Source: Methylotenera_A sp031399315 (GTDB taxonomy: Bacteria; Pseudomonadota; Gammaproteobacteria; Burkholderiales; Methylophilaceae). From it: a stretch of DNA of 10,378 nucleotides. Positions 8,189-10,378 of this stretch are shown here, in pieces. A program made the translations under genes and the position numbers. A model generated the notes under the pieces. That model saw only the letters and a list, made by a program, of their open reading frames with translations, had not been told where the DNA came from and searched no databases. The stretch spans positions 1 to 10,378 of the forward strand of contig JANNOS010000042.1 in NCBI GenBank assembly GCA_031399315.1, read 5' to 3'. Position 1 is the stretch's first letter, and the number at the start of each line of letters is the position of its first letter.

Positions 8189-8272
8189 AAAACCCCTTTA
8201 TATTGAGTGACTTAACGGTATTGAATGGGCCTGCAAGCCGCATGGATATTGGCTTACAGGCTAACGAATGTA
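8189..8272 (-). other. potF-potG intercistronic region
   Basis: This 84-bp gap between the potF stop and the potG start is long for this tightly packed operon. It holds the stem-loop described separately, then an AT-rich stretch leading to the potG ribosome binding site (AAGGGG at 8193-8198). There is no oligo-T run and no convincing promoter. Confidence 0.8.
8229..8261 (-). repeat. Intercistronic stem-loop between potF and potG
   Basis: Two 11-nt arms (8229-8239 and 8251-8261) are inverted copies with one mismatch, around an 11-nt loop. In the transcript they pair as GCCUGUAAGCC with GGCUUGCAGGC, where the mismatch becomes a U-G wobble. It starts 11 nt after the potF stop. No U-run follows, so it does not look like an intrinsic terminator. 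A hairpin just after the binding-protein gene is known in other importer operons to protect the upstream mRNA and raise binding protein above membrane subunits; that role is inferred here. Confidence 0.7.
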
Positions 8273-9433
8273 CTATACGCCAGTTTTAAACTTAGTATAC
8301 AAGCGCGTCATAATACGTTTTGATTCAGGACTTTCTACGCCAGGTGGCACCAATTTAGCAATTTCCTCATCTGACAACACAATGGTTTTGTTGTTTTTAA
8401 TTTCGTCATCAATTAACGGCATTGCAGCTTTATTAGGTGTGAGGTAAGTCACCTCGTTGGTATTAGCAGCGGCGACTTCTGGTCTCATCACATAGTCGAT
8501 AAACTTGTGCGCGTTATCAGGGTGCTTAGCATCAGCAGTAATCGCCATGGTATCCATAAACAGCAAGCCACCTGTTTTTGTCAATAACGCCTCAATGTTC
8601 TGCTCGGATTTATTTTCAATAGAGCGTTTTCTCGCTAAATTGAAATCCCCTGCCCAGCCATAAGCTACACAGGTATTGCCACTAGCCAAGTCATCAATTT
8701 GTCCGCCAGAATTGAATTTTTTAATATCTGGACGCACCTTCATGAGCATATCAAACGCTGCTTGGTAATCTTCAGGTGTGGCTGTGTAAATGGGCTTACC
8801 CAAGTAATGTAGCGCAGCTTGAAATACATCAGCTGGCGTATCTAGAAAGGTGATGCCACATGATTTTAATTTATTGGTGTAGGTGGGATTAAATACCAAG
8901 TCCCAAGTATTTTCTGGCATAGGCGTGTCACCCAGTGCTGCTTTTACTTTATCCACATTAATGCCTACCGTGTTGTAGCTCCACATCCAGTCCACTAAGT
9001 ATTCATTACCTGGGTCTAACTCAGCCATCTTTTTCAAGATGCCTTCGTCCAAGTTTTTCCAGTTAGGAAGCTTACTTTTATCTAGCTTTTGTAATAGACC
9101 ACCTTCTATTTGCAATTTCGCCCAATTTGAACCAGGCACAACGATGTCATACCCAGTATTTTTTGCGATTAATTTTGCATGCAAGATTTCATTGCTATCA
9201 AATATATCGTAACGCACCTTAATGCCAGTTTCTTTTTCAAAGTTGGCAATGGTATCTGGCGCAATATAATCAGACCAGTTATAAATATTAAGTACTTTTT
9301 CTTCTGCTGCAGGCGCTTCTGCTGTCGCACTTGCGTCTGTCGCAGCTTTATCTGACTGACCACACGATGAAAGGAATAATCCAGCCCCTATTAAACCCAA
9401 ACTTAAAAGATACTTACCATATGACATATTCAT
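8273..9433 (-). CDS. potF: Polyamine-binding protein PotF, predicted lipoprotein
   Basis: This is the substrate-binding protein of the importer, 386 residues (E. coli PotF 370). A signal peptide with a hydrophobic core (8-20) ends in the lipobox L-S-S-C24, so the mature protein should be acylated at C24, followed by an Ala/Glu-rich linker (about 27-46). G25 is not an inner-membrane retention signal. The folded domain begins VLNIYNWSDYIAPDT. By alignment from memory with E. coli PotF, the ligand residues W53, D55, Y56, W260, D263, F292, D294 and Y330 are kept. The positions of S85, S87, F88, A182 and E185 are G101, N103, W104, T199 and D202 here. Putrescine is the likely ligand, but selectivity may differ. 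AGGGG lies 10 nt before the ATG. A second ATG two codons in is less well spaced. Upstream is the only long non-coding gap in the window. Confidence 0.94.
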   Translation of the reverse strand: MNMSYGKYLLSLGLIGAGLFLSSCGQSDKAATDASATAEAPAAEEKVLNIYNWSDYIAPDTIANFEKETGIKVRYDIFDSNEILHAKLIAKNTGYDIVVPGSNWAKLQIEGGLLQKLDKSKLPNWKNLDEGILKKMAELDPGNEYLVDWMWSYNTVGINVDKVKAALGDTPMPENTWDLVFNPTYTNKLKSCGITFLDTPADVFQAALHYLGKPIYTATPEDYQAAFDMLMKVRPDIKKFNSGGQIDDLASGNTCVAYGWAGDFNLARKRSIENKSEQNIEALLTKTGGLLFMDTMAITADAKHPDNAHKFIDYVMRPEVAAANTNEVTYLTPNKAAMPLIDDEIKNNKTIVLSDEEIAKLVPPGVESPESKRIMTRLYTKFKTGV

Positions 9434-9554
9434 AATTAATTTACCCCTATAATAAAATTATTGAATGATTGAAAAAACTTTTCTTGCAAATCTTTACGCA
9501 TAACTCTAAATAACTAAATCAAGCACATTATTACCCTACTATAAAACTGAATTA

Positions 9555-9583
9555 ATTCTATCATGTTCAAAAATACTTGTTTA
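9555..9583 (-). promoter_or_regulatory. Candidate sigma-70 promoter for potF
   Basis: On the minus strand TAAACA (9583-9578; 4 of 6 to TTGACA) is followed after 17 nt by TAGAAT (9560-9555; 5 of 6 to TATAAT). Transcription would start near 9548, giving a leader of about 115 nt before potF. The -35 element lies inside one of the 13-bp direct repeats, and a palindrome overlaps the -10 element, so a regulator could act here. AT-rich DNA throws up such matches by chance. Confidence 0.3.
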
Positions 9584-9598
9584 ATAATACTTGTTTAA
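9572..9598. repeat. Two adjacent 13-bp direct repeats upstream of potF
   Basis: AATACTTGTTTAA occurs exactly at 9572-9584 and again at 9586-9598, a 14-bp period with one base between copies. The second copy ends 10 bp from the spuC stop. The repeats could be a paired regulator-binding site, as the candidate -35 falls in the copy nearer potF, or a recent slippage duplication. The sequence alone cannot decide. Confidence 0.85.
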
Positions 9599-9607
9599 GA
9601 ATATAAG

Positions 9608-10378
9608 TCATGCAACATTCACGTTAAGTACATTTTTTTGCATTAAACTTTTTTGCATTAAACCAAGTGACTCAAGGTCTCTAAGTGTTGCATCTAAGCA
9701 CTTATGTATTAACGCCATCATTTCATCGATTTGCGCTTTCGTAATCACCAACGGCGGCGCAATAATCATGCGATCGCCCACTGCGCGCATGATTAAGCCA
9801 TTTGAAAAACAATGGTTTCTGCATAGCATGCCTACTTCTATAGACTCATCAAAAGTAATATGTGCTTTTTTGTCTCTCATCAGCCTAAAGCCTGCCATTA
9901 GGCCACAAGATTCGGCACCCCCAACGAGCGGATGATTTGATAGCTCTGCAAACTTTTTCGCTAAATATGGCCCTGTTTCCTCGCGTACACGGTCTACTAA
10001 ACCTTCATGTTCTAAAATATCAATGTTTGCCAGCGCTACCGCACAAGCCACGGGGTGTCCTGAGTAGGTATACCCATGATTAAAGTCACTACCTTTTTCT
10101 ATTAACACTTCAGCAACACGCTTGCTAATGACGACCCCACCTAATGGAATATAGCCTGAGGTAACGCCCTTGGCAAAGGTCATCAAATCTGGTTTGGCAC
10201 CTAATAATTGGGAGCCAAACCACCTTCCTACCCGACCAAAACCACAAATTACCTCATCACAAATGAGTAAAATGCCATACTTATCGCAAATACGCTGTAT
10301 TTCTGGCCAGTATGTTTTTGGTGGAATAATGACACCACCCGCACCTTGTACAGGCTCACCAATAAAGGCTGCGACCTT
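9608..10378 (-). CDS. spuC: Putrescine--pyruvate aminotransferase SpuC, C-terminal part
   Basis: A class III PLP aminotransferase cut by the right edge; 256 C-terminal residues are visible, of about 450 expected. It transfers an amino group from putrescine to pyruvate, giving 4-aminobutanal and alanine. Numbered from the edge: FIGEPVQGAGGVIIPP (5-20), YWPEIQRICDKYGILL (23-38), the cofactor-contacting D41 in DEVICGFGR, and the Schiff-base lysine K70 in TFAKGVTSGYIPLGG. FNHGYTYSGHPVACAVAL and LCRNHCFSNGLIMRAVGDRM follow; these blocks strongly resemble Pseudomonas SpuC. The last residues contain a duplicated pentapeptide (SLMQK pattern) from a 15-bp tandem repeat, so the tail is probably not critical. 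No start or promoter is visible. Spermidine or cadaverine aminotransferases of the same family are possible alternatives, but the GABA genes downstream favour putrescine. Confidence 0.9.
   Translation of the reverse strand, partial: KVAAFIGEPVQGAGGVIIPPKTYWPEIQRICDKYGILLICDEVICGFGRVGRWFGSQLLGAKPDLMTFAKGVTSGYIPLGGVVISKRVAEVLIEKGSDFNHGYTYSGHPVACAVALANIDILEHEGLVDRVREETGPYLAKKFAELSNHPLVGGAESCGLMAGFRLMRDKKAHITFDESIEVGMLCRNHCFSNGLIMRAVGDRMIIAPPLVITKAQIDEMMALIHKCLDATLRDLESLGLMQKSLMQKNVLNVNVA
9634..9663 (-). repeat. 15-bp tandem duplication inside the 3' end of spuC
   Basis: The coding strand reads GTTTAATGCAAAAAA twice, back to back and exact. Fifteen bases is five codons, so the frame is kept and the protein reads LMQKSLMQKN near its end. 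Each unit ends in a run of at least six A, a slippage-prone context. It most likely arose by replication slippage. Confidence 0.9.

Larger units (their letters stand above)
9434..9607 (-). other. spuC-potF intergenic region
   Basis: A 174-bp AT-rich gap and the longest non-coding stretch here. It contains two 13-bp direct repeats just after the spuC stop, a perfect 10-bp palindrome GAATTAATTC (9549-9558), a weak sigma-70-like promoter candidate, and the potF ribosome binding site (AGGGG, 9444-9448). I find no GC-rich hairpin with a T-run, so spuC transcripts may read through into potF. Confidence 0.7.

Noticed and set aside
8196..8204. TATAAA before potG as an internal promoter
   Set aside because: It sits about 8 nt before the ATG, overlaps the ribosome binding site and has only 3 of 6 matches at -35.
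8229..8261. The potF-potG hairpin as a rho-independent terminator
   Set aside because: No T-run follows the stem on the coding strand, and potG-I downstream need transcription from the same direction.
9450..9470. TATTAT close to the potF start as a -10 element
   Set aside because: No -35 match lies at 16 to 18 nt, and transcription would begin at the ribosome binding site, leaving almost no leader.
9480..9510. Sigma-54 promoter upstream of potF (TTTGCA near 9484-9489)
   Set aside because: A TTGCA -12-like element is present, but the position where the -24 GG should lie reads GC and the rest of TGGCAC is not matched.
1..10378. Insertion sequence, CRISPR array, tRNA, phage or toxin-antitoxin genes
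   Set aside because: No transposase-like frame, terminal inverted repeats, regularly spaced repeats or cloverleaf sequence was seen; nearly all the DNA is accounted for by metabolic genes.

Overview
The window is one dense, single-strand locus for taking up and degrading putrescine (polyamine). All nine genes read on the minus strand, so transcription runs from high to low coordinates. In that order they are: spuC (putrescine aminotransferase, cut by the right edge), potF, potG, potH and potI (ABC importer), gabD, puuC, gabT, and a GlnT/type III glutamine-synthetase-like gene cut by the left edge. I see no mobile element, CRISPR array, tRNA or rRNA.

Organism: the proteins resemble proteobacterial relatives throughout (E. 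coli PotFGHI, PuuC, GabT and GabD; Pseudomonas SpuC). Base composition looks moderate, mid-40s % GC by eye and not computed, with AT-rich intergenic DNA. A beta- or gammaproteobacterium is a safe reading. A low-GC betaproteobacterium of the Methylophilaceae/Methylotenera kind is a guess and is not proven here.

Layout: 9608-10378 holds the C-terminal part of spuC. The only long non-coding gap, 9434-9607 (174 bp), is AT-rich. It carries two adjacent 13-bp direct repeats and a weak sigma-70-like promoter candidate, so potF may start its own transcript. 8273-9433 is potF, which has a lipobox. An 84-bp gap (8189-8272) carries a stem-loop without a T-run. From potG (8188) to the left edge the genes are nearly continuous, with gaps of 2 to 14 bp and one 1-bp overlap, as in a polycistronic operon with translational coupling.

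How they work together: PotF captures the polyamine, and PotH/PotI carry it across the inner membrane using ATP hydrolysed by PotG. SpuC transaminates putrescine with pyruvate to 4-aminobutanal. PuuC oxidises this to 4-aminobutyrate (GABA). GabT moves the second amino group to 2-oxoglutarate, giving succinate semialdehyde and glutamate. GabD oxidises the semialdehyde to succinate. Both nitrogens thus end in amino acids (alanine, glutamate) and the carbon enters the TCA cycle. The GlnT-like ligase at the end is the least explained member: it could assimilate nitrogen or gamma-glutamylate an amine.

The locus is mostly a recognisable pathway. The points that deserve a second look are the GlnT-like gene, the lipid-anchored PotF with altered pocket residues, the potF-potG stem-loop, and two short tandem duplications at the spuC end.
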